Under the pieces are notes generated by a model, which saw only the letters and a program-made list of their open reading frames with translations, was not told the origin of the DNA and did no database searches. A DNA stretch of 7,742 nucleotides from an uncultured Oscillospiraceae bacterium (GTDB taxonomy: Bacteria > Bacillota > Clostridia > Oscillospirales > Oscillospiraceae): positions 1 to 7,742 of the forward strand of contig CAKSWM010000068.1 in assembly GCA_934511545.1 (NCBI GenBank). The letters are read 5' to 3'. Position numbers and translations under genes: made by a program. Of this stretch, positions 1 through 6,342 are shown in pieces (positions within the stretch are counted from its first letter, which is position 1; each line of letters begins with the position of its first letter).

Positions 1-270
1 AGCCTGGCTGTTTACTCCGGCACCGGCCCATTCCCCTGCATGACCGTCAGCGATCCCGACTACAACGAGCTGCTCAACAGAGGGCTTGTTACCAATGACA
101 GCGCCGAGCGCGATAGCATTTATCGGGAGGTTGACGACTGGCTGTATGAGAACTACTGGTGCGTTCCCATCTGTGAGCGTCTTGAGGCATACTGCTACGG
201 TCCCAGAATCGCGAGCCTCGATCTGCCCTCCGTCCAGGGTGTAGCGCTCTCCGGCGTTCACTTCGCCTGA
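1..270 (+). CDS. Peptide-type ABC transporter solute-binding protein, C-terminal fragment (5' end outside window)
   Basis: The open frame runs in from the left edge and stops at TGA 268-270, giving the last 89 residues of a longer protein. It aligns with the C-terminus of the complete binding protein at 1720-3300. About half of the last 65 or so residues are identical, including the shared blocks WLY, PICERxEAxCY and RIAS. This places it in family 5 (peptide/nickel type) extracellular solute-binding proteins, whose full members are about 500-550 residues, so roughly 430 residues are missing. It would be a surface lipoprotein that delivers a peptide-like ligand to a permease. A strong hairpin terminator follows 21 bp after the stop, so this gene ends its own transcript and is not co-transcribed with anything to its right. 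Its ligand and its partner permease cannot be told from this fragment. Confidence 0.88.
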   Translation, partial: SLAVYSGTGPFPCMTVSDPDYNELLNRGLVTNDSAERDSIYREVDDWLYENYWCVPICERLEAYCYGPRIASLDLPSVQGVALSGVHFA

Positions 271-291
271 GTCTGATAAATAAACGATATA

Positions 292-328
292 TGCCCCTGT
301 GCGGTTCGCCGCACAGGGGCACATTTTT
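292..328 (+). terminator. Rho-independent terminator after the left binding-protein gene, possibly bidirectional
   Basis: A perfect 13-bp inverted repeat (292-304 with 309-321) closes a TTCG tetraloop at 305-308 and is followed by five T at 324-328. This is a textbook intrinsic terminator for the rightward gene ending at 270. The convergent ansA gene stops at 339, only 17 bp from the right edge of the stem. Read leftward, the stem is followed by a T-rich but interrupted stretch, so the same hairpin may also end the ansA transcript, less efficiently. Confidence 0.9.
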
Positions 329-338
329 CGCTCCGCCG

Positions 339-1334
339 TCAGATCGAGACCTCGCCGGCGAGGTTCGTGTCGAAAATACGGCGTATCTCCTCCGGATCGC
401 CGGTCTGGCCGAGGGCCCACATCATCTTTGTTACCAGCGCCTCGCTCGTCATGTCCCGCCCGGGAATGACTCCGCAGTCGAGCAGCCGGCGGCCGACCTC
501 GTATATCGAAAAGTCGCTCGTTTCATACAGACACTGGCTGCACGCGGCGACGGAAACGCCGCTTTCCGTAAGCTCACGCAGGCGCGGCAGGAGGTTCCGC
601 CGCATGAAGTGCAGTCCGCCCGCGCCGAAGGTCTCCAGCACCAGCCCGCGCGTGCCGTGCTCCGCCAGCCGCGTGAAGATGTCCGGATCCGTGCCGGGGA
701 TGAGCTTGAGGAGGAAAACGTCGGTCGAGAGCCGGTCGCAAAGCTCCGGAGAGCCCGCCGGCGGCGGCGTCAGAGAGTCAGGCAGGATATGAAATCCGTC
801 CGCGTCTACTGCGGCCAGCGGCGGAGTGTTCACGCTCTCAAAGGCGTCGAAGCCCAGCGTGCGCACCTTGACGGCGCGGCAGCCGCGGATAACGCGGTGG
901 TCGAAGGCGACGCCGACTCCACGCAGCGTGCTTGCCGCCGCGGCAAAGGCGGTCGTCAGGTTCGAGGGAGCGTCGGACAGCAGCTTGTCCACAGGCATTT
1001 GCGAGCCTGTAAGAATGACCGGCTTTTCGATGCTGCGCAGCATATAGCTCAGCATCGAAGCAGTGTAGGCCATTGTGTCCGTGCCATGGGTTATAACAAC
1101 GCCGTCATAATCCGGCAGCGCACGGAAGGAGGCCCGTGCAATCTGCTGCCATTCCTCCGGCTGGATGTTTGAGCTGTCCAGATTGAGCAGATCCAGCGCC
1201 GTTATGTCATAATCCCGTCTCAGCGCGGGAACGGCATCCAGCAGCGCATCTCCACATAGCTGCGGGCGCAGCCCGCTTTCTCCGCCGCCGGAGGCGATCG
1301 TGCCGCCGGTCGTCAGCATAAGTATTTTTTTCAT
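339..1334 (-). CDS. ansA: Type I (cytoplasmic) L-asparaginase
   Basis: This 331-residue protein matches the usual length of cytoplasmic type I asparaginases (EC 3.5.1.1), which hydrolyse L-asparagine to L-aspartate and ammonia. The N-terminal motif TTGGTIAS (residues 8-15) carries the first catalytic Thr (Thr12). DSS at 53-55 is the substrate-binding loop. HGTDT at 83-87 carries the second Thr (Thr85) with Asp86, and Lys156 is the likely catalytic lysine. GSQMP at 110-114 and the C-terminal MTSEALVTKMMWAL block (from 295) are typical of the family. There is no signal peptide, which fits a cytoplasmic enzyme. I chose the ATG at 1334-1332 because a GGAGG lies 6 bases upstream; the longer frame, with 37 extra residues, would run through the promoter. 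The gene stands alone, convergent to the left binding protein and divergent from the transporter operon. The archaeal GatD-like amidotransferase subunit is a less likely alternative because the protein lacks the extra N-terminal domain. Confidence 0.95.
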   Translation of the reverse strand: MKKILMLTTGGTIASGGGESGLRPQLCGDALLDAVPALRRDYDITALDLLNLDSSNIQPEEWQQIARASFRALPDYDGVVITHGTDTMAYTASMLSYMLRSIEKPVILTGSQMPVDKLLSDAPSNLTTAFAAAASTLRGVGVAFDHRVIRGCRAVKVRTLGFDAFESVNTPPLAAVDADGFHILPDSLTPPPAGSPELCDRLSTDVFLLKLIPGTDPDIFTRLAEHGTRGLVLETFGAGGLHFMRRNLLPRLRELTESGVSVAACSQCLYETSDFSIYEVGRRLLDCGVIPGRDMTSEALVTKMMWALGQTGDPEEIRRIFDTNLAGEVSI

Positions 1335-1340
1335 CGCCTG

Positions 1341-1345
1341 CCTCC
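1341..1345 (-). promoter_or_regulatory. Ribosome binding site that sets the ansA start
   Basis: On the minus strand this reads GGAGG, 6 bases before the ATG at 1334-1332. It favours that start over the in-frame upstream ATG ending at 1445, whose extra 37 codons overlap the predicted promoter. Confidence 0.8.
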
Positions 1346-1376
1346 GTTTCTTTTCGTTTTCATAATTATATATAGT

Positions 1377-1405
1377 ATTGTACCACCCCGGGCGCGCACA
1401 CACAA
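1377..1405 (-). promoter_or_regulatory. Predicted sigma-A type promoter of ansA
   Basis: Read leftward, a -35 element TTGTGT (1405-1400) is separated by exactly 17 bases from a -10 element TACAAT (1382-1377). The -10 is preceded by TGG, forming an extended -10. Transcription would start near 1370, leaving a leader of about 36 bases that contains the GGAGG. A perfect TATAAT at 1370-1365 on the same strand is an alternative -10 but lacks a matching -35. Confidence 0.6.
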
Positions 1406-1615
1406 GGAGTGAAGAAAAAATGGAATTATGAAAGGAGCTTGTCATTACAAACAGTAGTTTCAGATGAAGAACTGAAAACGGGCAATGTACGGAAAGGGCA
1501 AAAAGTGATTGAAATTCAATGAAAAAAGCACAAAAGAACGAGTATAAATCCTGTCGTATTTATGATATATATAAATAAAAAAAATAAAAAAAGGGCTTTG
1601 TTTCATCAATTGCAA

Positions 1616-1644
1616 TGTACTCTCTGTATTTTTAGTGATATACT
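1616..1644 (+). promoter_or_regulatory. Predicted extended -10 promoter of the peptide transporter operon
   Basis: TATACT at 1639-1644 is preceded by TGA at 1636-1638, forming an extended -10. The -35 position 17 bases upstream (TGTACT, 1616-1621) is weak, as expected for extended -10 promoters. The start would be near 1651, giving a leader of about 70 bases with AAAGGGA at 1705-1711, 8 bases before the ATG. The palindrome ATTGCAAT at 1609-1616 abuts the -35 and could be a regulator site. Confidence 0.45.
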
Positions 1645-1719
1645 TATCAAAGTCAGAACGAAAGTGTTTTTGCATATTCGGTTTTGGCATGTATATTTTT
1701 TTGAGAAAGGGAAGAAAAA

Positions 1720-3300
1720 ATGAAAAGGATTATCGCGATTCTTCTTGCCGCCATGATGCTGCTCGCGCTCTGCGCCGGCTGCGGCGACAAAAATAAAGAC
1801 GCTCCTGCAACAGATGCTCCCGCAGCGGATAACCCCGCGACAGACATCCCCGCAGCAGACCCCGTTCAGACCGACAATACCTTTACCGTCGGCACGACCT
1901 ACAGCCACCTCTATATGTATACGGCGGGCTCCGGCGAAAGCGACAACTACTGCCGCCGTCTCGTATATGATCAGATCTTCTACATTGACGATCTGACCGG
2001 CGAGATGGCCTCCGACATCCTCGAGAGCTATGAGTGGACCGACGACTACACTCTTAAGCTCACCCTGAAGGACGGCGTCACCTTCTCCGACGGCTCCAAG
2101 ATGACCGCCGAGGATATCCTCTACACCCTCGAGGCCTATATGATCAACACCAACTCCGAGTCCGAGTTCTTCCAGAGAATAGACTTTGACAAGAGCAATA
2201 CCGAGGGCGAGCTCGTTGCCAACGTCGTTTATAAAGAGGTCTATGGCGCCGCCATCAGCACTCTGGTCATCCCCGTCCTGAGCAAGGCTTTCTGCGAGTC
2301 TCACCCCGACGGCGACGACGCATGGTGGTATAACCCCGTCGGCTCCGGCCCCTATGAGGTCGGCGAGGTCGTCATGGGCACCTCCGTTGAGTTTGTCCGC
2401 CGCGACAACTACTGGAACTCCGAGGCGGTCTTCCCCGCCGCGAAGATAATCGTCAAGTATTACTCCGACACCACTGCCGAGTACGCCGACTATGTCGCCG
2501 GACAGCTTGACGCCATCATCGCTCTCAACAGCACCCAGGTCGACGAGCTGCGCCAGGCCGCCGATACCGAGGTCGTTGTCCAGTCCGCAAACGACGTTTG
2601 CATGCTGGCCTTCAACAACAACACCGTCGATCCCGCCGTCCGCGAGGCCATTGCCTACGGCGTTGACTGGGATGCCGTCGCTCTGGCAGGCTATGGCAAC
2701 CTCTACACCCCCGCGACCTCTCACTATGCGACGACCTTTGAGGCCTATACCGACCACGCCGGAACCTACACCTACGATGTTGAGAAGGCAAAGCAGATCC
2801 TTGCCGACGCCGGCATCAGCGGAGCTGAATACTCCTTCCCCTGCTTCGCCGGCTCCTCCGACCCCGTCATCGGTGAAGCTCTCCAGTTCTATCTTGCCGA
2901 GCTGGGCATCACCCTGACCATCAACGAGATGGACATCCCGACCCTGATCCCGACTCTGATCGGCGGCGGCGGAGATCTCAGCCTCCAGAACACGGCCGCG
3001 AACGGCAACGCCCCCAAGGAAGTCAACACCGTCGTTTCCCCGCTGGCCGCGAACGGCTTCCAGATCATGGCCATATCCGACGAGCACTTCAACGATCTGC
3101 TCGCACAGGGCCTGAACACCACCGACGCTGCAAAGCGTACCGAGATCTACAAGGAAGTTGACCAGTGGCTCTATGACAACAACCAGGTCATCCCCATCTG
3201 CGAGCGCGGCGAGGCTTTCTGCTACAACAGCGCCAGGATCGCTTCCTTCAACATGGCCTCCGTCAACCGCGGAAGCCTGGCATTCGTGACCTTTAACTGA
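1720..3300 (+). CDS. Peptide/dipeptide ABC transporter solute-binding lipoprotein (family 5)
   Basis: This 526-residue protein is full length for the family. Residues 1-20 form a lipoprotein signal peptide (MKR, a hydrophobic stretch, then LCAG) with Cys21 as the lipid-anchored residue. Residues 27-52 are an Ala/Pro/Thr/Asp-rich linker that holds the receptor off the membrane. Family 5 marks follow: the LTLKDGVTFSDGSKMTAED block around 114-132, NPVGSGPYEV at 205-214 and VDPAVREAIAYGVDWDAV at 303-320. It should bind peptides or a peptide-like solute outside the cell and pass it to the permeases encoded downstream; the exact ligand is not readable. AAAGGGA at 1705-1711 supports the ATG at 1720. 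The gene is followed by a 180-bp hairpin-bearing gap, an arrangement often seen where the receptor is made in excess over the membrane parts. The C-terminus has two cysteines (494 and 501) that are also conserved in the left paralogue. A nickel or other small-molecule receptor is possible in this family. Confidence 0.93.
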   Translation: MKRIIAILLAAMMLLALCAGCGDKNKDAPATDAPAADNPATDIPAADPVQTDNTFTVGTTYSHLYMYTAGSGESDNYCRRLVYDQIFYIDDLTGEMASDILESYEWTDDYTLKLTLKDGVTFSDGSKMTAEDILYTLEAYMINTNSESEFFQRIDFDKSNTEGELVANVVYKEVYGAAISTLVIPVLSKAFCESHPDGDDAWWYNPVGSGPYEVGEVVMGTSVEFVRRDNYWNSEAVFPAAKIIVKYYSDTTAEYADYVAGQLDAIIALNSTQVDELRQAADTEVVVQSANDVCMLAFNNNTVDPAVREAIAYGVDWDAVALAGYGNLYTPATSHYATTFEAYTDHAGTYTYDVEKAKQILADAGISGAEYSFPCFAGSSDPVIGEALQFYLAELGITLTINEMDIPTLIPTLIGGGGDLSLQNTAANGNAPKEVNTVVSPLAANGFQIMAISDEHFNDLLAQGLNTTDAAKRTEIYKEVDQWLYDNNQVIPICERGEAFCYNSARIASFNMASVNRGSLAFVTFN

Positions 3301-3381
3301 TCGCATACATTATAATAAATAATGGGCGGCAGGCCGCGGAAAGCATAATATGACCCCTCCGTTGTCTTGCCGCAGCAGACG

Positions 3382-3417
3382 CAACAGGCAGCAATTATAT
3401 ATGCTGCCTGTTGTTTT
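3382..3417 (+). terminator. Perfect stem-loop after the binding-protein gene: attenuating terminator or mRNA-stabilising hairpin
   Basis: A perfect 12-bp inverted repeat (3382-3393 with 3402-3413) encloses an 8-base AT loop and is followed by only four T (3414-3417), then an A-rich stretch. The short T run suggests partial termination, letting some transcripts continue into the permease genes from 3481. No good separate promoter is visible between here and the permease. The same hairpin could also protect the 3' end of the binding-protein message. Confidence 0.7.
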
Positions 3418-3438
3418 GAAAAAAGCTTTTGTCATTTC

Positions 3439-3456
3439 AGGGCGAAAAAACGCCCT
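3439..3456 (+). promoter_or_regulatory. Small GC hairpin with A6 loop in the leader of the first permease gene
   Basis: AGGGCG (3439-3444) and CGCCCT (3451-3456) form a perfect 6-bp stem around six A. It lies 12 bases before the GAGG ribosome binding site at 3469-3472 and has no T run, so it is not a terminator by itself. It could influence translation start or message decay. The role is inferred from position only. Confidence 0.4.
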
Positions 3457-3480
3457 TACAGGGAAGATGAGGTTGTGTAA

Positions 3481-4455
3481 ATGTTTCGGTTCGTATTAAA
3501 AAGACTCCTTATCATCATCCCAACGCTCCTTGGAATACTACTTATTATTTTCACGATAAACTATTTCACGCCGGGCGACCCGGCGATGAGCGCGTTGGGC
3601 AAAAACTATACGGAGGCCGCATATCAGGCCAAGGTGGCCGAAATGGGCTTGGATCAGCCGTTTTTGCTGAGATACTGTATCTATCTGAAGAATATAGTGA
3701 CGAAGCTCGACCTCGGCACGTCATATTCCACGCTTCGCCCGGTTTCAACAATGATCGCAGAGAGGATCGTGCCGACGCTTAAAATAGGCATCCTCAGCAG
3801 CCTGCTGACGATCATTCTCGGCATAATCGTCGGGATCATCTCCGCCGTCAAACAGTACTCCGTTCTGGACTATGTTTCAATGTCGCTGAGCGTCTTTTTC
3901 GCAGCAATGCCTGGCTTCTGGCTCGCGCTGATGTGCCTGATGCTCTTCTGCATCAAGCTTCATTGGCTGCCCGCCTCCGGACTCACGTCATGGAAGCACT
4001 ATGTGCTGCCCGTGCTGTGTCTCGGCCTCTCGCCGATAGCAATCATAATCCGAATGACGCGCTCGAGCATGCTTGACGTCATACATCAGGACTATATCCG
4101 CACGGCCCGCGCAAAGGGCGTTGCGGAGCGCACCGTTATCATGAGGCATGCCCTGCGCAACGCGCTGATACCCGTTATAACGGTCATCGGCATGCAGCTG
4201 AGCATGGTCATAGCGGGCTCCGTTGTTATCGAGAGCATTTTCAGCATTCCCGGCATCGGCATGCTGATGCTCAGCGCGATAAACAACAGCGATTACCCGC
4301 TGATCCAGGGTTCCGTTTTTGTACTGAGCCTCGTTATCTGCATCATTAACCTGCTGGTCGATCTTGCGTATGCCGCGGCTGACCCGCGCATCAAGGCGCA
4401 GTACACCGGCGGCTCCGCGCGCAGAAAGAGAGCAAAAAAGGAGGCCGCTGCATAA
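3481..4455 (+). CDS. dppB: Peptide ABC transporter permease, DppB/OppB type
   Basis: This 324-residue integral membrane protein is one half of the transport channel. It has a first membrane helix at about 9-29, a large extracellular loop with the family sequence LDLGTSYSTLRPV (77-89), and further helices near 98-123, 131-157, 171-190, 229-251 and 275-299, six in all. The cytoplasmic EAA loop, which docks onto the ATPases, lies at about 205-230 (YIRTARAKGV followed by RHALRNALIP). The C-terminal tail from 312 is rich in Lys and Arg. The length matches DppB/OppB. GAGG at 3469-3472, 8 bases upstream, supports the ATG. The stop TAA overlaps the ATG of the next gene by one base (TAATG), indicating translational coupling. 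The Dpp rather than Opp or nickel assignment is by general resemblance, so the symbol is provisional. Confidence 0.93.
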   Translation: MFRFVLKRLLIIIPTLLGILLIIFTINYFTPGDPAMSALGKNYTEAAYQAKVAEMGLDQPFLLRYCIYLKNIVTKLDLGTSYSTLRPVSTMIAERIVPTLKIGILSSLLTIILGIIVGIISAVKQYSVLDYVSMSLSVFFAAMPGFWLALMCLMLFCIKLHWLPASGLTSWKHYVLPVLCLGLSPIAIIIRMTRSSMLDVIHQDYIRTARAKGVAERTVIMRHALRNALIPVITVIGMQLSMVIAGSVVIESIFSIPGIGMLMLSAINNSDYPLIQGSVFVLSLVICIINLLVDLAYAAADPRIKAQYTGGSARRKRAKKEAAA

Positions 4456-5345
4456 TGGAAACAACAAAGGCCATAAAGACTCCTGATAACGAGATCGTCA
4501 AGAAGCAGAGCCAGATCAAGGAGATATGGCGCCGCTTCCGCCTCAACAAGCTGGCTATGGTCGGCTTTGTCATCATTGCCGTTCTCATTCTTGTCGCAGT
4601 ATTAGCGGATGTCATAGCACCCTATGACCCGGCTGCCGCGGACATCGCCAGCCGCCTTCAGTTCCCCTCCGCCGAGCACCTGCTCGGAACGGACAATTAC
4701 GGGCGCGACCTGCTGACGAGAATAATCTACGGCACGCGCGTTTCGCTGCTGATCTCCATCGCGGGACTATTCATCGCGCTTGTCATCGGCGGCGTGCTGG
4801 GCGCGATCGCCGGCTATTACGGCGGCGTTGTGGACAGCATTATCATGCGCCTTATGGACATACTCATGTCCATCCCCGGTATGCTGTTGGCCGTGTGCAT
4901 CTCGGCTCTGCTGGGCACGGGCGCGGTAAACACGGCGATAGCCATCTCGATCGGCGGCATCGCGCCGAGCGCGCGTCTGCTGCGCGCGAGCGTGCTTACC
5001 GTCCGCGACCAGGAATATGTCGAGGCGGCCCGTGCCTGCGGCAGCGGCAACCTCCGCATCATCTGGAGCCAGGTACTGCCCAACACGCTCTCGCCAGTCA
5101 TCGTTGACTGCACTCTGCGTCTGGGCACGAACATACTCCAGATATCGATGCTGTGCTTTATCGGCCTCGGCGTTCAGCCGCCGACGGCGGAATGGGGCTC
5201 CATCATGAACGTCGGACGTGAATTCATCATGTCCTTCTATCCCATGCTGCTGTTCCCCGGCATTGCGATCCTGCTGTCCATGTTCGGCTTCAACGCCATG
5301 GGCGACGGCCTGCGCGACGCAATGGATCCGAAGCTGAAGAATTGA
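4455..5345 (+). CDS. dppC: Peptide ABC transporter permease, DppC/OppC type
   Basis: This is the second channel subunit, 296 residues. Its N-terminus has the OppC-type cytoplasmic lead and first helix: WRRFRLNKLAMVGF near 25-38, a helix to about 55, then the APYDP turn at 55-59. HLLGTDNYGRD at 75-85 is a strong DppC/OppC mark. Further helices lie near 97-121, 138-155, 160-175, 212-235 and 262-283. The ATPase-docking EAA loop is YVEAARACG (188-196) followed by VLPNTLSPVI (207-216). The C-terminus DGLRDAMDPKLKN is typical. AAGGAGG at 4438-4444, inside the end of dppB and 10 bases upstream, serves the start, which overlaps the dppB stop by one base. It would pair with DppB in the inner channel. 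Confidence 0.93.
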   Translation: METTKAIKTPDNEIVKKQSQIKEIWRRFRLNKLAMVGFVIIAVLILVAVLADVIAPYDPAAADIASRLQFPSAEHLLGTDNYGRDLLTRIIYGTRVSLLISIAGLFIALVIGGVLGAIAGYYGGVVDSIIMRLMDILMSIPGMLLAVCISALLGTGAVNTAIAISIGGIAPSARLLRASVLTVRDQEYVEAARACGSGNLRIIWSQVLPNTLSPVIVDCTLRLGTNILQISMLCFIGLGVQPPTAEWGSIMNVGREFIMSFYPMLLFPGIAILLSMFGFNAMGDGLRDAMDPKLKN

Positions 5346-5349
5346 GGTG
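5344..5349 (+). promoter_or_regulatory. Ribosome binding site that decides the dppD start
   Basis: GAGGTG, a match to the core and 3' part of the anti-SD complement, ends 6 bases before the GTG at 5356. The alternative in-frame GTG at 5347 would lie inside this site and has no good site of its own, so 5356 is preferred. Confidence 0.6.
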
Positions 5350-5355
5350 GCGACT

Positions 5356-6342
5356 GTGAGCGAAAAACTGCTTGATATAAAGAACCTGAGCGTGCAGTTC
5401 AACATGCATGACGGCGTTGTGAGGGCCGTGCGCGGCATCAGCCTTTCGATAAACCGGGGCGAGACCCTCGGCCTCGTCGGCGAGACCGGCGCGGGAAAAA
5501 CAACGACGGCCCTGAGCATCCTGAGGCTCATCCAGTCTCCCCCCGGCGAGATCACCAGCGGTGAGATCGTCTTTGACGGAGAGGATCTGCTGGGCCTTGC
5601 GGAGATCGAGATGCGCGCGATACGCGGCAAAAAGATCTCCATGATATTCCAGGACCCCATGACCGCCCTGAACCCGATCTTCACCGTTGAGGATCAGATC
5701 GCGGAGGTCATACATATACATGAAAAGTGCACCCGCGCGCAGGCTGTTGAGAAGGCGCGCGAGACGCTTGAGCTTGTCGGCATTCCCGGCTCCCGCGGCG
5801 GAGAGTATCCTCATCAGTTTTCCGGCGGGATGAAGCAGCGCGTCGTTATAGCGATGGCGCTGGCCTGCTCGCCCCAGCTTCTGATAGCGGACGAGCCGAC
5901 AACGGCGCTGGACGTTACGATCCAGGCGCAGATACTCGATATGATGACCGAGCTGAACGAAAAGCTTGGTTCCTCGATGCTTCTCATCACCCACGACCTC
6001 GGCGTCGTCGCGGAGACCTGCCAGTCCGTTGCGATCATGTATGCCGGAGAGATCGTGGAGTCCGGCTCGCTGGAGCAGATCTTTGACCACCGTGCCCACC
6101 CCTATACCGAGGGGCTGTTCGGTTCGCTGCCCAGCCTGGAGAAAAAGGTGCACAGGCTCAAGCCGATAACGGGCCTTATGGCGGACCCCGCCAACCTTCC
6201 GGAAGGCTGTGCGTTCCATCCCCGCTGCCCGTATGCGACCGATGAATGCAGGAAAGAAGATCCTCCGGTCGTTGAGCTGGGAGAGGGGCACTTTGTCAAA
6301 TGCTGCAAGTGCAGCGGAGAGGGGTGGCTGAACAATGAGTGA
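5356..6342 (+). CDS. dppD: Peptide ABC transporter ATP-binding protein, DppD/OppD type
   Basis: This is one of two ATPases that drive import, 328 residues from GTG 5356 (331 if GTG 5347 is used). All ABC motifs are present: Walker A GETGAGKT (42-49), Q-loop Gln99 in IFQDP, the intact signature FSGGMKQRV (155-163), Walker B LLIADEP (175-181), D-loop ALD (184-186) and switch His213. From about 250 comes the oligopeptide/dipeptide transporter C-terminal domain, with Cys285, Cys291, Cys298 and Cys316 in the pattern GCxFxxRCP...C...HxVKC. These cysteines are associated with an iron-sulfur cluster in Dpp/Opp ATPases of known structure. Two extra cysteines (317 and 319) crowd the last position. It sits 10 bp after dppC and overlaps the next ATPase by 8 bp, so it is made with the transporter. 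Its intact catalytic motifs suggest it can hydrolyse ATP. Confidence 0.94.
   Translation: MSEKLLDIKNLSVQFNMHDGVVRAVRGISLSINRGETLGLVGETGAGKTTTALSILRLIQSPPGEITSGEIVFDGEDLLGLAEIEMRAIRGKKISMIFQDPMTALNPIFTVEDQIAEVIHIHEKCTRAQAVEKARETLELVGIPGSRGGEYPHQFSGGMKQRVVIAMALACSPQLLIADEPTTALDVTIQAQILDMMTELNEKLGSSMLLITHDLGVVAETCQSVAIMYAGEIVESGSLEQIFDHRAHPYTEGLFGSLPSLEKKVHRLKPITGLMADPANLPEGCAFHPRCPYATDECRKEDPPVVELGEGHFVKCCKCSGEGWLNNE

Larger units (their letters stand above)
1335..1719. other. AT-rich divergent intergenic region between ansA and the transporter operon
   Basis: This 385-bp stretch contains no convincing gene. It holds the ansA promoter and leader on its left, the predicted promoter and leader of the binding-protein operon on its right, and an A-rich run at 1571-1592 upstream of the latter that could act as an UP-like or bent element. 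Short dyads are visible: ATTGAA-A-TTCAAT at 1508-1520 (6-bp arms), ATTGCAAT at 1609-1616, and TTTCAG/CTGAAA at 1458-1463 and 1472-1477. These are candidate operators only. A 77-residue minus-strand open frame here (about 1460-1690) has the low-complexity composition expected from AT-rich non-coding DNA. Confidence 0.7.

Noticed and set aside
291..1172. 293-codon plus-strand open frame opposite ansA
   Set aside because: It starts inside the terminator hairpin, has an Arg/Ala-rich composition and runs antisense to a fully motif-supported asparaginase.
1335..1445. 37-residue N-terminal extension of ansA
   Set aside because: It would translate through the predicted promoter, and the family N-terminus (MKKI..TTGGTIAS) starts exactly at the downstream ATG with GGAGG in place.
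1420..1457. Tiny overlapping reading frames (MEL, then MKGACHYKQ) after an AAGGAG at 1404-1409
   Set aside because: They are only 3 and 9 codons, with no convincing rightward promoter upstream and no amino-acid run typical of a leader peptide. They could be chance in AT-rich DNA.
1513..1527. CodY-like box near AATTCAATGAAAA
   Set aside because: About five mismatches from the 15-base consensus, too many to claim in AT-rich sequence.
1606..3306. 566-codon minus-strand open frame opposite the binding-protein gene
   Set aside because: It mirrors the real gene. The sense frame, with its lipoprotein signal and family motifs, almost never uses the codons that would create antisense stops. The antisense product is low-complexity Gly/Val/Asp repeats with no recognisable domain.
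3286..3316. TATAAT at 3311-3316 as a separate promoter for the permease genes
   Set aside because: The only -35-like sequence upstream (GTGACC, 3286-3291) is 19 bases away and overlaps the end of the receptor gene, and a hairpin terminator lies between this promoter and the permease start.
5347..5355. Upstream GTG start for dppD
   Set aside because: It falls inside the GAGGTG ribosome binding site that best serves the GTG at 5356; it remains a possible alternative adding three residues.
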